Assembly: GCF_000805335.1 (NCBI RefSeq)
Contig: NZ_KN708638.1
Location: forward strand, 1,418,161 to 1,482,160
Origin: Streptomyces sp. CT34
Lineage (GTDB): Bacteria; Actinomycetota; Actinomycetes; Streptomycetales; Streptomycetaceae
DNA: 64,000 nucleotides
Reading direction: 5' to 3'
A program made the position numbers and the translations under genes. Positions 1 through 9,057 of this stretch are shown in pieces; within the stretch, counting starts at the first letter, position 1, and each line of letters starts with the position of its first letter. Under the pieces are notes generated by a model. That model was not told the DNA's origin and did not search any database. It saw nothing but the letters and a program-made list of their open reading frames with translations.

Positions 1-766
1 CCTTGGACGGGACCATCGAGCGGACCGCGACCCAGCCCTCGTGGTGCAGCGGGGAGACGGTCGGCGACTCCAGTCCGGGGGTGAGCGCGACGGCCTTTTC
101 GACCTGTTCGACCCGGATGTCGTAATCCATCATCACGTACCGGCGGGCCACCAGAACGCCCTGCATCCGGCGCAGGAACTGGCGCACCTTCGGGTCGTCG
201 TCGGGTGCGCCGGTACCGCGGATGACCACGGCCTCGGACTTCAGGATGGGCTCGCCGATGATCTCCAGGCCGGCGTTGCGCAGGGTGGTGCCGGTCTCGA
301 CGACATCCGCGATGATCTCGGCGACGCCGAGCTGGATGGCGGTCTCGACGGCGCCGTCGAGGTGGACGACGGAGGCGTCCACGCCGTGGTCGGCGAGGTG
401 CCGGGTGACCAGGCCGGAGAAGGAGGTGGCGATGGTCATGCCGCCGAACTCGCCGACGTCCTTGGCGGTGCCGGGGCGGGTGGCGTAGCGGAACGTCGAG
501 CCGGCGAAGCCGAGCTGGAGGATCTCCTCGGCCGGCGAACCGGAGTCCAGCAGCAGGTCGCGGCCGGTGATGCCGATGTCGAGCTTGCCGGAGCCGACGT
601 AGACGGCGATGTCGCGGGGGCGCAGGAAGAAGAACTCGACCTCGTTCTCCGCGTCGACCAGGACCAGTTCCCTGCGGTCCTTGCGCTGGCGGTAGCCGGC
701 CTCATGCAGCATCGCCGACGCAGGCTCGGACAGTGAACCCTTGTTGGGGACAGCGATGCGCAGCAT
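1..766 (-). CDS. hisG: ATP phosphoribosyltransferase HisG (3' end outside window)
   Basis: First enzyme of histidine biosynthesis; it joins ATP and PRPP to give phosphoribosyl-ATP in the cytoplasm. The ATG at 764-766 opens the typical start [13 protein letters not shown], and the PRPP-loop signature [15 protein letters not shown] is intact. The frame stays open for 255 codons and leaves the window at position 2, so the C-terminus is not seen. Streptomyces enzymes are usually the long, self-regulated form of about 280 residues that needs no HisZ, and the visible length fits that. hisE ends 54 bp upstream, so the two are probably cotranscribed, possibly with the riboflavin genes further upstream. 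Confidence 0.96.
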   Translation of the reverse strand, partial: MLRIAVPNKGSLSEPASAMLHEAGYRQRKDRRELVLVDAENEVEFFFLRPRDIAVYVGSGKLDIGITGRDLLLDSGSPAEEILQLGFAGSTFRYATRPGTAKDVGEFGGMTIATSFSGLVTRHLADHGVDASVVHLDGAVETAIQLGVAEIIADVVETGTTLRNAGLEIIGEPILKSEAVVIRGTGAPDDDPKVRQFLRRMQGVLVARRYVMMDYDIRVEQVEKAVALTPGLESPTVSPLHHEGWVAVRSMVPSK

Positions 767-820
767 GAGAGCGAATTCCTTTGCAGCTAAAGGGAGTTGG
801 CGGAGGAGCTGGGGGCTGGA

Positions 821-1093
821 TCAGAGGTGGGCGTAGACGTCGTCGAGGGAGATGCCTTTGGCGATCATCATCACCTGAAGGTGGTAGAGGAGCTGGGAGA
901 TCTCCTCGGCGGCGGCCTCGTCGGACTCGTGCTCCGCGGCCATCCACACCTCGGCGGCCTCTTCGACGACCTTCTTGCCGATCGTATGGACACCCGCCTG
1001 CACCAGCTCGGCGGTGCGGGAGGTGGCCGGGTCGCCGGTGGCGGCCTTCTGCTGGAGCTCGGCGAAGAGCTCCTCGAACGTCTTCTTGGACAT
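821..1093 (-). CDS. hisE: Phosphoribosyl-ATP pyrophosphatase HisE
   Basis: Second step of histidine synthesis: hydrolyses phosphoribosyl-ATP to phosphoribosyl-AMP and pyrophosphate. It is a 90-residue all-helical MazG-like protein beginning [10 protein letters not shown]. The acidic metal-binding helix [18 protein letters not shown] is present, followed by the second helix [15 protein letters not shown] longer open frame extends upstream to 1222, but that extension runs through a tandem repeat and is not HisE-like, so the ATG at 1091-1093 is chosen. It stands alone rather than fused to HisI, as is usual in actinobacteria. It lies directly ahead of hisG. Confidence 0.95.
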   Translation of the reverse strand: MSKKTFEELFAELQQKAATGDPATSRTAELVQAGVHTIGKKVVEEAAEVWMAAEHESDEAAAEEISQLLYHLQVMMIAKGISLDDVYAHL

Positions 1094-1126
1094 GATGCCG
1101 CCTACCCTACGCGGTGCAGTCACAGC

Positions 1127-1219
1127 GGCGCGCAGCGCCTCGTACGAAGGGTGGCGGCGGGCGACGGGCGGGCGGCGCGCAGCGCCTCGTATGAAGGGCG
1201 GTGGTGGGAGACGGGCGGG
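1127..1219. repeat. Two-copy tandem repeat, period 47 bp, between ribH and hisE
   Basis: Copies at 1127-1172 and 1174-1219 share the order GGCGCGCAGCGCCTCGTA, then GAAGGG, then a GGCGG/GGTGG tract, then ACGGGCGGG. They differ at only a few bases. The repeat fills most of the 129 bp between the hisE start and the ribH stop. Its function is unknown. Confidence 0.85.
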
Positions 1220-1222
1220 CAC

Positions 1223-1708
1223 TCAGCGCCAGGGCTCCGAGACGGTGCGCAGGGTGGCGGCGGTGGCGACCGCGGCGGTGACCGCTTCGTGGCCCTTGTC
1301 CTCGGCGGACCCCGGCAGGCCCGCGCGGTCCAGCGCCTGCTGCTCGGTGTCGCAGGTCAGCACCCCGAAGCCGACCGGTACGCCGGTGTCCACGGAGACC
1401 TGGGTCAGGCCCTGGGTCACGCCCTGGCACACATAGTCGAAGTGCGGGGTGCCGCCCTTGATGACCACGCCGAGGGCGACCACCGCGTCGTAGCCGCGGC
1501 CGGCCAGCACCTTGGCCACCACCGGCAGCTCGAACGCGCCGGGCACCCGCAGCAGCGTCGGCTCGTCGATGCCCAGCTCGGCGAGGGCGCGCAGCGCGCC
1601 GTCCACCAGGCCGTCCATGACCTGCTGGTGCCACTGCGCGGCGATCACGGCCACCCGCAGGTCGCCACAGTTCTTCACGGTCAGTTCGGGTGCGCCCTTG
1701 CCGCTCAC
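1223..1708 (-). CDS. ribH: 6,7-dimethyl-8-ribityllumazine synthase RibH
   Basis: Penultimate step of riboflavin synthesis: condenses 5-amino-6-ribitylaminouracil with 3,4-dihydroxy-2-butanone 4-phosphate. The protein has 161 residues, the usual length. Family features visible are the PGAFELP segment near residue 56, the [15 protein letters not shown] phosphate/substrate loop with its catalytic His, and the helix [16 protein letters not shown]. It is the last gene of the rib operon, 45 bp after ribBA. The enzyme normally assembles into pentamers or 60-subunit capsids. Expression should follow the FMN riboswitch upstream of ribD. Confidence 0.97.
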   Translation of the reverse strand: MSGKGAPELTVKNCGDLRVAVIAAQWHQQVMDGLVDGALRALAELGIDEPTLLRVPGAFELPVVAKVLAGRGYDAVVALGVVIKGGTPHFDYVCQGVTQGLTQVSVDTGVPVGFGVLTCDTEQQALDRAGLPGSAEDKGHEAVTAAVATAATLRTVSEPWR

Positions 1709-1753
1709 GGTTCTCCTCGTACGGGTGATGGTGCTGGATCTGGCTGACGGTGG

Positions 1754-3082
1754 TTACTGGTTGCCGCAGGTGGCCGCGCCATCAGGGGGCGCGGCGCCGG
1801 CCGCTCCGGTGGAGCCGGTGCCTGCACCGGGCAGCCAGGGCAGGTCGTGCCCCATCCGGTCGCGCTTGGTGCGCAGATACCGCAGGTTGTGCTCGCCGGC
1901 CTGGACGGGCATCGGCTCGCGGCCGGTGACCTCGAGGCCGTGCCGGACCAGGGCGGCGGTCTTCTCGGGGTTGTTGGTCATCAGGCGCAGCGAGCGCACG
2001 CCGAGGTCCCGGAGCATCTGTGCGCCGGCGCCGTAGTCCCGCGAGTCGGCGGGCAGTCCGAGCTCCAGATTGGCGTCGAGGGTGTCCCGGCCGCGCTCCT
2101 GGAGCTCGTAGGCGCGCAGCTTGGACAGCAGCCCGATGCCGCGCCCTTCGTGGCCGCGCAGGTAGATGACCACGCCGCGGCCGGCCTCGGTGATCCGCCG
2201 CAGCGAGGCGTCCAGCTGGGGCCCGCAGTCGCAGCGCAGCGAGTGGAAGACATCACCGGTCAGGCACTCGGAGTGCACCCGGACCAGGACGTCCTCGCCG
2301 TCGCCGAGGTCGCCGGCGACCAGCGCGATGTGCTCGACGCCGTCGACCGCGGAGCGGTAGCCGTACGCGGTGAACTCGCCGTGCGCGGTGGGCAGCCGGG
2401 TCTCGGCCTCGCGGCGGACGGTGGGTTCGGACGACCGGCGGTAGGCGATCAGGTCCTCGATGGAGATGATCGCCAGGCCGTGCTTGCGGGCGAACGGGAC
2501 CAGTTCGGGCAGCCGCAGCATGGTGCCGTCCTCGCCGGCGATCTCCACGATGGCGGCGGCCGGGCGCAGTCCGGCCAGCCGGGCGAGGTCGACCCCGGCC
2601 TCGGTGTGGCCGTTGCGGACCAGTACGCCGCCGGGCCGGGCGCGCAGCGGGAAGATGTGGCCGGGCCGTACGAAGTCGGCCGGGGCCGCCGTACCGGAGG
2701 CGAGCAGCCGCAGGGTGGTGGCGCGGTCGGCGGCGGAGATGCCGGTGCTGACGCCGTGCGCGGCGGACGCGTCCACGGAGACGGTGAACGCGGTGCTCAT
2801 CGCCTCGGTGTTCCGGTCGACCATCTGCGGGAGTTCCAGCCGGTCCAGCTCGTCGCCCTCCATGGGAGCGCAGATCAGTCCGCGGCATTCGCTCATCATG
2901 AACGCGACGATCTCCGGGGTGGCCATCTCCGCCGCGACGATCAGGTCGCCCTCGTTCTCCCGGTCCTCGTCGTCCACCACGACGACCGGCCGGCCGGCGG
3001 CGATGTCCGCGATCGCGCGCTCCACGGGATCCAGCACCGGTGCGTCCTCGGTCTCGTCGTACCAGCTCTGCAGTGCGGTCAT
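1754..3082 (-). CDS. ribBA: Bifunctional RibBA: DHBP synthase and GTP cyclohydrolase II
   Basis: Makes both riboflavin precursors. The N-terminal half (about residues 18-217) turns ribulose 5-phosphate into 3,4-dihydroxy-2-butanone 4-phosphate and carries the acidic loop [10 protein letters not shown] at 37-46. The C-terminal half (about 220-415) opens the GTP ring; its zinc cysteines are C273, C284 and C286 in SECLTGD and LRCDCG, and the catalytic stretch [11 protein letters not shown] is intact. The protein has 442 residues; the last 25 or so are a Gly/Ala-rich tail not needed for catalysis. The 91 bp to ribM hold a dispersed repeat. The ATG at 3082 follows a GGGGTGGGGG ribosome-binding stretch. 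Confidence 0.96.
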   Translation of the reverse strand: MTALQSWYDETEDAPVLDPVERAIADIAAGRPVVVVDDEDRENEGDLIVAAEMATPEIVAFMMSECRGLICAPMEGDELDRLELPQMVDRNTEAMSTAFTVSVDASAAHGVSTGISAADRATTLRLLASGTAAPADFVRPGHIFPLRARPGGVLVRNGHTEAGVDLARLAGLRPAAAIVEIAGEDGTMLRLPELVPFARKHGLAIISIEDLIAYRRSSEPTVRREAETRLPTAHGEFTAYGYRSAVDGVEHIALVAGDLGDGEDVLVRVHSECLTGDVFHSLRCDCGPQLDASLRRITEAGRGVVIYLRGHEGRGIGLLSKLRAYELQERGRDTLDANLELGLPADSRDYGAGAQMLRDLGVRSLRLMTNNPEKTAALVRHGLEVTGREPMPVQAGEHNLRYLRTKRDRMGHDLPWLPGAGTGSTGAAGAAPPDGAATCGNQ

Positions 3083-3104
3083 GCCCCCACCCCATCGATA
3101 GCTG

Positions 3105-3176
3105 CTCCGCCCGGGCGGCGCGGAGGTGTGCCGTTCGTTGTCGGCCGCGGCCCGGTGGCCGCGCGTGCGTCGCTCA
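3105..3176. repeat. Dispersed intra-operon repeat, copy A
   Basis: Read on the minus strand it starts at the ribM stop codon with TGAGCGACGCACGCGCGG and runs about 72 bp to a GGGCGGAG end just before the ribBA ribosome site. A close copy follows the aroB stop codon at 54669-54738. Both fill the gap between two genes of one operon. Confidence 0.75.
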
Positions 3177-3830
3177 CAGCAGAGCTCCTTCCAGGACCGG
3201 ACCGGCGTCCGCGCTCCGCGAGCGCAGCCACCAGTCGCGCATGCCCCACACGACGAGGGCGAGATAGACGACGTAGACGAGACCGGAGAAGGCGAGCCCG
3301 CTGCTGAAGGCGAGCGGGACGCCGACGAGATCGACCAGCAGCCAGGCGAACCAGAACTCGACCAGACCGCGGGCCTGCGCGACCATCGCGGCGAGCGTGC
3401 CGACGAAGATGTAGGCGTCCGGCCAGGGGTTCCAGGACAGCTGGGGGACCAGGGTGAACAGGCCGCCGACGGCCGCGGTGCCCACGGCCGTGCCGCCGAT
3501 CAGCATGCCGCGCTCGCGCCGGCCGGCGAACCGTACGGCGACGGAGCCGTCCTGCGCCTGCTGCCGGCCGCGCTGCCACTGCCGCCAGCCCCACAACGCC
3601 ACGCCGATGACCAGCAGTTGCTTGCCGACGCCGCCGCTGAGATGGGCGGAGGCGTACGCGGCGACGAGGATGACGCCGGAGAGGAACTGGGCGGGCCAGG
3701 TCCATATGGAGCGCCGCCAGCCGAGCGCGAGGGCGGCCAGCCCGATGGTGTTGCCGAGCATGTCCGACCAGATGACGCGCTGTCCGAAGGCCGTGAAGGC
3801 GGGACCGTTCAGCCAGGCCAGGAGGCTCAC
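3174..3830 (-). CDS. ribM: PnuC-family riboflavin transporter RibM
   Basis: Integral membrane protein of 218 residues in the PnuC (vitamin permease) family. Six or seven hydrophobic spans are visible, with family signatures [34 protein letters not shown] and a charged C-terminal WGMRDWW. PnuC proteins carry nicotinamide riboside, but members inside riboflavin operons, such as RibM of Streptomyces davawensis, carry riboflavin and analogues. The position between ribE and ribBA, with a 4-bp ATGA overlap with ribE, therefore points to flavin uptake by facilitated diffusion. Substrate assignment is by context, not by residues. Confidence 0.9.
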   Translation of the reverse strand: MSLLAWLNGPAFTAFGQRVIWSDMLGNTIGLAALALGWRRSIWTWPAQFLSGVILVAAYASAHLSGGVGKQLLVIGVALWGWRQWQRGRQQAQDGSVAVRFAGRRERGMLIGGTAVGTAAVGGLFTLVPQLSWNPWPDAYIFVGTLAAMVAQARGLVEFWFAWLLVDLVGVPLAFSSGLAFSGLVYVVYLALVVWGMRDWWLRSRSADAGPVLEGALL

Positions 3831-4462
3831 CGGTCCATCTCCTGGATCTCCGCGAGGACGCCGGTGTCCCGGGAACCCCGGCCGAGCAGCCGCTCCACAT
3901 ACTTGGCGAGCACGTCGACCTCCAGGTTGACCGGGTCGCCGGTCTGCTTGAGGCCGAGGGTGGTCAGCGCGAGGGTGGTCGGGATGAGGCTGATGGTGAA
4001 GGAGTCGTCGGCGGCCTCGACGACGGTGAGGCTGACGCCGTCGACCGTGATGGAGCCCTTCTCGACGACGTAGCGGGCGAGTTGGTCGGGCAGCGAGATC
4101 CGCACCAGCTCCCAGTGTTCACCCGGGGTGCGCTCGACGATCGTGCCGGTGCCGTCGACATGGCCCTGGACGAGGTGCCCGCCGAGCCGTCCGCCGAGCG
4201 CCATCGGGCGCTCCAGGTTGACCCGCGAACCGGTCGACAGCGCGCCGAGGCTGGAGCGCTTGAGGGTCTCGGCCATCACGTCGGCGGTGAACTCCCCGCC
4301 TTCGGTGTCCACGACGGTCAGACAGACGCCGTTGACGGCGATCGAGTCCCCGTGCCTGGCGCCTTCGGTGACGACGGGGCCGCGGAGCCGGAAGCGGGCG
4401 GCGTCACCGAGGTCCTCGATGGCGGCGACCTCACCCAGTTCTTCGACGATTCCGGTGAACAC
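3827..4462 (-). CDS. ribE: Riboflavin synthase alpha chain
   Basis: Final step of riboflavin synthesis: dismutation of two 6,7-dimethyl-8-ribityllumazine molecules. The protein has 211 residues and two homologous lumazine-binding barrels, starting at MFTGIVEELG and again at HVDGTGTIVE near residue 98. The conserved NGVCLTV and VDGVSLTV loops mark the two sites. It overlaps ribM by 4 bp and follows ribD with one base between them, so translation is probably coupled. Some actinobacterial annotation calls this gene ribC. Confidence 0.96.
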   Translation of the reverse strand: MFTGIVEELGEVAAIEDLGDAARFRLRGPVVTEGARHGDSIAVNGVCLTVVDTEGGEFTADVMAETLKRSSLGALSTGSRVNLERPMALGGRLGGHLVQGHVDGTGTIVERTPGEHWELVRISLPDQLARYVVEKGSITVDGVSLTVVEAADDSFTISLIPTTLALTTLGLKQTGDPVNLEVDVLAKYVERLLGRGSRDTGVLAEIQEMDR

Positions 4463-4463
4463 T

Positions 4464-5591
4464 TCAGTTCTCCTCGGGACGGGAGTGGCGAATGGGGGTG
4501 GCGGTGATGCGCAGATCGGGGCCCAGCCGGGCGGTCTCGGTCACGTCCAGACGCAACGCCTCGGCGATGGTGGTGATTCCGGCGTCGCCGACGGCGGCCG
4601 GGCCGGCGCCCAGCAGCACCGGCGCGAGATAGCCGACGACCTTGTCGACGGCGCGGGCGGCCAGGAAGGCGCCGGCGAGCGTGGGCCCGCCTTCGAGCAG
4701 TACGGAGCGCACATCGCGCGCGTGGAGGGCCTGGAGCAGTGCGGGGATGTGCAGCCCGCGCCCCTCGGCGGCGCGCGGCAGCCGCACGATGGGGGCGAGC
4801 CCTTCGAGGTGGGCCGCGTCGGCGTCCTCGGCGACCGCGATCAGGGTGGGCGCGGTGCCGTCCAGCACGCGGGCGCCGGCCTTGACGGCGCTGGCGCCGG
4901 AGTCGACCACCACCCGCAGCGGCCGGCTGATCTCGTCGTCGGACAGCCCGGCGATCCGCACGCCGAGCTGCGGATCGTCCGCGCGGGCGGTGCCGGAGCC
5001 GACGATCACCGCGTCCGCGGCGGCCCGCAGCCGGTGCACGTCGGCCCGCGACTCGGGCGAGGAGATCCAGCGGCTGGTGCCGTCGGCGGCGGCGACCCGG
5101 CCGTCCAGGGTGGCGGCGTACTTCCACAGCACGAACGGGCGCCCGCGCAGCACCGAGGTCAGCCACGCCTCGTTGCCGGCCGCGGCCTCGTCGGCGAGCA
5201 GTCCACCCTCGACCTCGATCCCGGCCTCGGCCAGCGTCAGGGCGCCGCCGGTGGCGGTCGGGCTGGGGTCGGCGACGGCGTAGACGACGCGGGCGACACC
5301 GGCGTCGATCAGCGCCTGGGCGCACGGTCCCGTACGCCCGGTGTGGTTGCAGGGTTCCAGGGTGACCAGCGCGGTACCGCCCCGGGCCCGCTCGCCCGCG
5401 GCGCGCAGCGCGTACACCTCGGCGTGCGGCCCGCCGGCCCGCCGGTGCCAGCCCTCGCCCGCCGTACGGCCCTCGGAGTCCAGGACGACACAGCCGACGA
5501 CCGGGTTGGGACTGGTGTGCCCGAGGCCGCGGGCGGCGAGCTCGATGGCTCGGCGCATCGCCGCGATCTCTACGGGGGCTGCGGTGGCCAC
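4464..5591 (-). CDS. ribD: Bifunctional deaminase/reductase RibD
   Basis: Catalyses deamination and then side-chain reduction of the pyrimidine intermediate of riboflavin synthesis. The N-terminal cytidine-deaminase domain shows the zinc ligands H56 (PHAEV), C81 and C90 (PCNHTGRTGPC). The C-terminal half is a DHFR-like reductase with KYAATLDGRVA and VLLEGGPTLAG. The frame is open further upstream to 5771, but that would run into the riboswitch. The GTG at 5589-5591 has an ideal AGGAGG site 4 bases upstream and gives a normal 375 residues, so it is chosen. It is the first gene of the rib operon. Confidence 0.95.
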   Translation of the reverse strand: MATAAPVEIAAMRRAIELAARGLGHTSPNPVVGCVVLDSEGRTAGEGWHRRAGGPHAEVYALRAAGERARGGTALVTLEPCNHTGRTGPCAQALIDAGVARVVYAVADPSPTATGGALTLAEAGIEVEGGLLADEAAAGNEAWLTSVLRGRPFVLWKYAATLDGRVAAADGTSRWISSPESRADVHRLRAAADAVIVGSGTARADDPQLGVRIAGLSDDEISRPLRVVVDSGASAVKAGARVLDGTAPTLIAVAEDADAAHLEGLAPIVRLPRAAEGRGLHIPALLQALHARDVRSVLLEGGPTLAGAFLAARAVDKVVGYLAPVLLGAGPAAVGDAGITTIAEALRLDVTETARLGPDLRITATPIRHSRPEEN

Positions 5592-5743
5592 CGGGTCCTC
5601 CTGCCTCTCAGGGCACGGACTCCGGGGCTGTCTGGACGACAGAAGCGGAAACGGAGCCACGGGGACACCGGGGCCGGAGAAGAGGCCCGCCCGGAACACG
5701 ACCGGACGCGCCGCCGACGGCGGTGTACCGAAGCTCGCCCGCC

Positions 5744-5870
5744 GCGCACTGCCTCCCATCCGGACTTTCACCGTCGGTGCAGGAATTCCACCTGCTCAAC
5801 CGGCCGCTGGCTGCGGACGGGTCGCGGACTGTTACCGCCGGTTCGGAATTACACCGACCCCGGAGTGCGC
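5744..5870 (-). promoter_or_regulatory. FMN riboswitch (RFN element)
   Basis: On the minus strand the outer stem pairs GCGCACT (5864-5870) with AGTGCGC (5744-5750). Between them lie the RFN hallmarks in order: GGGGTCGGTGTAATTCC, ACCGGCGGTAACAGTCCGCG, AGCAGGTGGAATTCCTGC, ACCGACGGTGAAAGTCCGG and ATGGGAGG. The aptamer lies 152 bp upstream of ribD. It should sense FMN and shut the operon down; whether through termination or ribosome-site masking is not clear. A GC-rich hairpin near 5710-5723 could be part of the switch. Confidence 0.95.
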
Positions 5871-6050
5871 TGCTGCTCTTATGTCAGTACAGGGCCAGTG
5901 TGCCACGAGTGATCGTGACCCATGCGGGCGAAGCCCTGTGGGCTGCCTCACAAGATCCGGCGCGCCGCCTGTCACAGCCGCCCTCGATGTTCCGTCATGA
6001 GGGCCGTGTCTCTCCGGTTTCCCCTCTCCCACCTCAAGGACTGATCCGCG

Positions 6051-6827
6051 ATGGCGACAACGGCGACGATTCTCGTCACCGGCGGCACGGGCACGCTCGG
6101 CCGCGCCCTGGTCGACCGGCTGCTCCGCGACGGCCACCACGTACGGCCGCTCAGCCGGCGCCCCCATACTGGCACCGCGCGACCGCAGCTGCGGTCGTAC
6201 GCCGTCGACCTGCGCGACGGCACCGGCCTGGCGGACGCGGTGGCGGGCGTGGACACCGTCGTGCACTGCGCCACGACCCCCACGGGCGGTGACCAGGAGT
6301 CGGCACAGCGGCTGGTCGAGGCGGTACGGCGGGCGGGCGTCCGGCACCTGGTGTACATCTCGATCGTCGGCGTGGACCGGATCCCGCTCGGCTACTACCG
6401 CACCAAGCTCGCGGTGGAGCGGCTGATCGAGGAGTCCGGGGTCGGCTGGACGGTGCTGCGGGCGACGCAGTTCCACAACCTGGTGCTCGGGATCGTCAAG
6501 GCGCTCGCCAAGTCGCCGGTGGTGCCGGTGCCCGCGGGCGTCCGCATCCAGCCCGTCGAGGTGGGAGAAGTGGCGGACCGGCTGGCCGAGTTGGCGCTCG
6601 GCGCACCGGCCGGGCGGGTCCCGGACATGGGTGGGCCCGAGGCGCTGGGGTTCCGGGAGCTGGCCCGCCTGACCCTTGAGGCGGGCGGCCGGCACCGGCT
6701 GCTGCTCCCGCTGCCGCTGCCCGGTGCGACCATGGCGGCGCTGCGGCGGGGCGCGAACCTCGTACCGGACCACGCGGACGGGCGGCGGACCTACGCGGAC
6801 TTCCTGGCGGAGCGGATGGCCCGCTGA
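6051..6827 (+). CDS. NmrA-like atypical SDR, NAD(P)H-binding oxidoreductase
   Basis: A 258-residue Rossmann-fold protein. The dinucleotide motif VTGGTGTLG sits at residues 9-17, followed by the basic stretch LSRRPH expected for NADP preference. The YYRTK stretch gives the SDR Tyr-x-x-x-Lys pair. The C-terminal part resembles uncharacterised NmrA or complex-I-assembly-like SDRs; the substrate cannot be told. AAGGA at 6036-6040 is a usable ribosome site. It diverges from the rib operon and is followed, 140 bp on, by an MFS gene on the same strand. Confidence 0.85.
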   Translation: MATTATILVTGGTGTLGRALVDRLLRDGHHVRPLSRRPHTGTARPQLRSYAVDLRDGTGLADAVAGVDTVVHCATTPTGGDQESAQRLVEAVRRAGVRHLVYISIVGVDRIPLGYYRTKLAVERLIEESGVGWTVLRATQFHNLVLGIVKALAKSPVVPVPAGVRIQPVEVGEVADRLAELALGAPAGRVPDMGGPEALGFRELARLTLEAGGRHRLLLPLPLPGATMAALRRGANLVPDHADGRRTYADFLAERMAR

Positions 6828-6967
6828 ACAGCCGGGCGGTGGCCGGCAGGGCCCTGCCGACGACGACCGCCGCGCGCCGTGCACACATGGCGGAATCCCC
6901 GTCGCCCTCCCCTCCCCACGCCATAATTCCCTTAGTACCAGGCGGAGTTCCCGATAATTTACCGCGC

Positions 6968-8203
6968 ATGGCTGACAACGGCGGTCCCGACGTCACCCCT
7001 CTCCCCCGCCCGGTTCTGCGCCGCGCACGCCGGTCCGTCGCCGCGGTGTTCCTCGTGCACGGCGCGGTCACCGGGAGCTTCGCCACCCGCATCCCCTGGA
7101 TCCAGGACCACACCGGCATCTCCCCCGGCCAACTCGGCCTGGCCCTGGCCTTCCCAGCGATCGGCGCCTCGCTGGCGATGCCGCTCGCGGGCCGGATCAG
7201 CCATCGCTTCGGCGCCCGCACCGCGCTGCGCGGCCTGCTCACCCTCTGGACGCTGTCCCTGCTCCTGCCCGCCCTCTCCCCCGACGTCTTCGTGCTGTGC
7301 CCGGCACTGCTGGCGTACGGCGCGAGTTCGGGCATGGCGGACGTCGCGATGAACGCGCTGGGCGTGGAGACCGAGGACCGGCTCGGCCGGCCGATCATGT
7401 CCGGGCTGCACGGCATGTGGAGCACCGGGGCACTGCTCGGCTCGGCGGCCGGCACCGCCGCCGCACACGCCGGAACCGACGCCCGGCTGCATCTCGCCGG
7501 TGCGGCCCTGGTCCTCACCCTGCTCGGCGCGCTCGCCTGCCGGGGCGTGCTGGACCTGCGCAGCACCCCCGAGGAGCACCCGCCGCCCCGCTTCGCACTG
7601 CCACCCAGGTCGGCCCTGATCATCGGCGCCGTCGGGTTCTGCGCGGTCTTCGCGGAGGGCTCCGCCCTGGACTGGTCGGCGGTCTACCTCCGCGACCGGC
7701 TGGGCACCGACGCGGGCCTGGCCGCCGCCTCCACCACCGCCTTCGCCTGCACGATGGCCGCCGCCCGGCTGGCCGGTGACAAGGTGGTGGCCCGGTTCGG
7801 GCCGGTGCGCACGGTCCGTGCGGGCGGCGCGCTGGCCACGGCCGGCGGCCTGCTGATCGTCGCGGCGCGGCACCCGGCCATGGCGGCGGCCGGGTTCGGC
7901 CTGGTCGGGCTAGGCGTCGCGGTCGTGGTCCCGCTGGCGTTCGCCGCCGCCGGGCGCAGCGGCCCCACCCCGAGCCAGGCCATCGCGGGCGTCGCCACGA
8001 TCACCTACACCTCCGGCCTGATCGCCCCCTCGGCCATCGGCGGCATCGCCCAGGCGACCTCACTGACCGTCTCCTTCATGCTGGTCACGGCGCTGGCCTT
8101 CGGCCTGGTAGTGGGCGCACGGGCGCTGCGGGTCCCGTCCCGCACCGCGTCCGGGGGTGCGGCAGCCGTGACCGGCGACCTGAAGCGGTCCCGGCCGCGG
8201 TGA
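6968..8203 (+). CDS. MFS transporter, 12 TM
   Basis: A 411-residue major facilitator protein with about 12 hydrophobic spans. The loop after the second span reads AGRISHRFGART, the MFS motif A position. It resembles the YbjJ-type or fucose-permease-like group of sugar or drug transporters; no substrate can be assigned. The open frame begins earlier, but residues before the ATG at 6968-6970 look non-coding and contain stop-like AT-rich DNA (CATAATTCCC, GATAATTTACC) suitable for a promoter. No strong ribosome site precedes this ATG. The end lies one base from the end of the convergent thioesterase remnant. Confidence 0.85.
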   Translation: MADNGGPDVTPLPRPVLRRARRSVAAVFLVHGAVTGSFATRIPWIQDHTGISPGQLGLALAFPAIGASLAMPLAGRISHRFGARTALRGLLTLWTLSLLLPALSPDVFVLCPALLAYGASSGMADVAMNALGVETEDRLGRPIMSGLHGMWSTGALLGSAAGTAAAHAGTDARLHLAGAALVLTLLGALACRGVLDLRSTPEEHPPPRFALPPRSALIIGAVGFCAVFAEGSALDWSAVYLRDRLGTDAGLAAASTTAFACTMAAARLAGDKVVARFGPVRTVRAGGALATAGGLLIVAARHPAMAAAGFGLVGLGVAVVVPLAFAAAGRSGPTPSQAIAGVATITYTSGLIAPSAIGGIAQATSLTVSFMLVTALAFGLVVGARALRVPSRTASGGAAAVTGDLKRSRPR

Positions 8204-8204
8204 G

Positions 8205-8676
8205 TCAGGCAGCGTCCGCCGCCGTGCCCGCCTCCGCGTCCGCAGACTCCGGCCGAGCGGATCCGCGGCGATCGCGCGGGCCCGGTCCGACCAGGGAGTG
8301 GGGCGCAGCGTCCCCGCGTCGACGCGCACGAGCACCCGGTGGCCGTGGGCGTGGGTGCCGGTGCCGTCGGCGTCGCAGATCCGGAAGCCGTGGTTGAGCC
8401 CGGTACGGCCCGGGCGCTCGACCCACAGGTGCGCGGCGTAGCGGCCTGCGCTGATGACCGGCCGCTCGCAGGAGACCCGCATCTCTTTACTCACATTGCA
8501 CATGTCGCGGCGGCGGCCCGGTCACCGTCGAACCCGAACCCGAACCCGTGCCTGTACTCGGCCCGGGCCCGCTCGACCAGCAGCGGGTAGCGGGAGTTGT
8601 GGAGCATGCCGAGCGCGTCGAGACCGTCGAAGTGGACGGTGACGGGGACCAGTTGCCCGTATGGGACGGGGGTGGC
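8205..8676 (-). pseudogene. Frameshifted hot-dog-fold acyl-CoA thioesterase
   Basis: One minus-strand frame reads VPVTVHFDGLDALGMLHN, then YPLLVERARAEY and GFGFDGD, the classic 4HBT/YbgC start. It then stops at ATCAM near 8494. The family sequence continues in another frame as KEMRVSCERPVISAGRYAAH, then GRTGLNHGF and HAHGHRVLVRVDAGTLRPTPWS. The break lies in GCCGCCGCCGCGACATG; one missing base (GGCGACATG expected) explains it. A second shift near 8260 would restore a natural C-terminus ending AEAGTAADAA at 8205. No convincing start codon is seen upstream. This is probably a decayed thioesterase, unless the shifts are sequencing errors. Confidence 0.8.
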
Positions 8677-9057
8677 GGCCCGGTGGGGTTCGGCGCTCGC
8701 TGCTGATGCTCCTGGGTTCCTTCGTGCGGCGACCGGTGCTCGTGGCACCGGCGGGGCTGCCGCGACAAGCCCGAGTCGTCGTAAGCGACTGCTCAGAATG
8801 CTTCTCCGGCGAGTCACCGGCAGCATCCGCGCCCCAGGTCACCGCCCGCGTGCGCGGCGCAACGGCCACCACCCCACATCGCTTCCACCCACGCCCGCCT
8901 CGCCCCGCGTCGCCCCGCCTCACCGATGCCCTGCCCGCGTGATCGCGGCACTGTAGCGAAGTTAAGACATCTCACCAGGTACACCCCACATCACGGCGGG
9001 AATGACCCGATGTGACAGTCAACAGCGTGCTCACAAACCTCGGTTGGAGGCGAACAG
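8677..9057. other. Gene-free stretch upstream of the cold-shock-like gene
   Basis: No believable gene on either strand. Short frames here lack ribosome sites and family resemblance. The last 120 bp are less GC-rich, for example GTAGCGAAGTTAAGAC near 8953-8968, and probably carry the promoter of the next gene. No consensus -35/-10 pair can be fixed with confidence. Confidence 0.5.
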
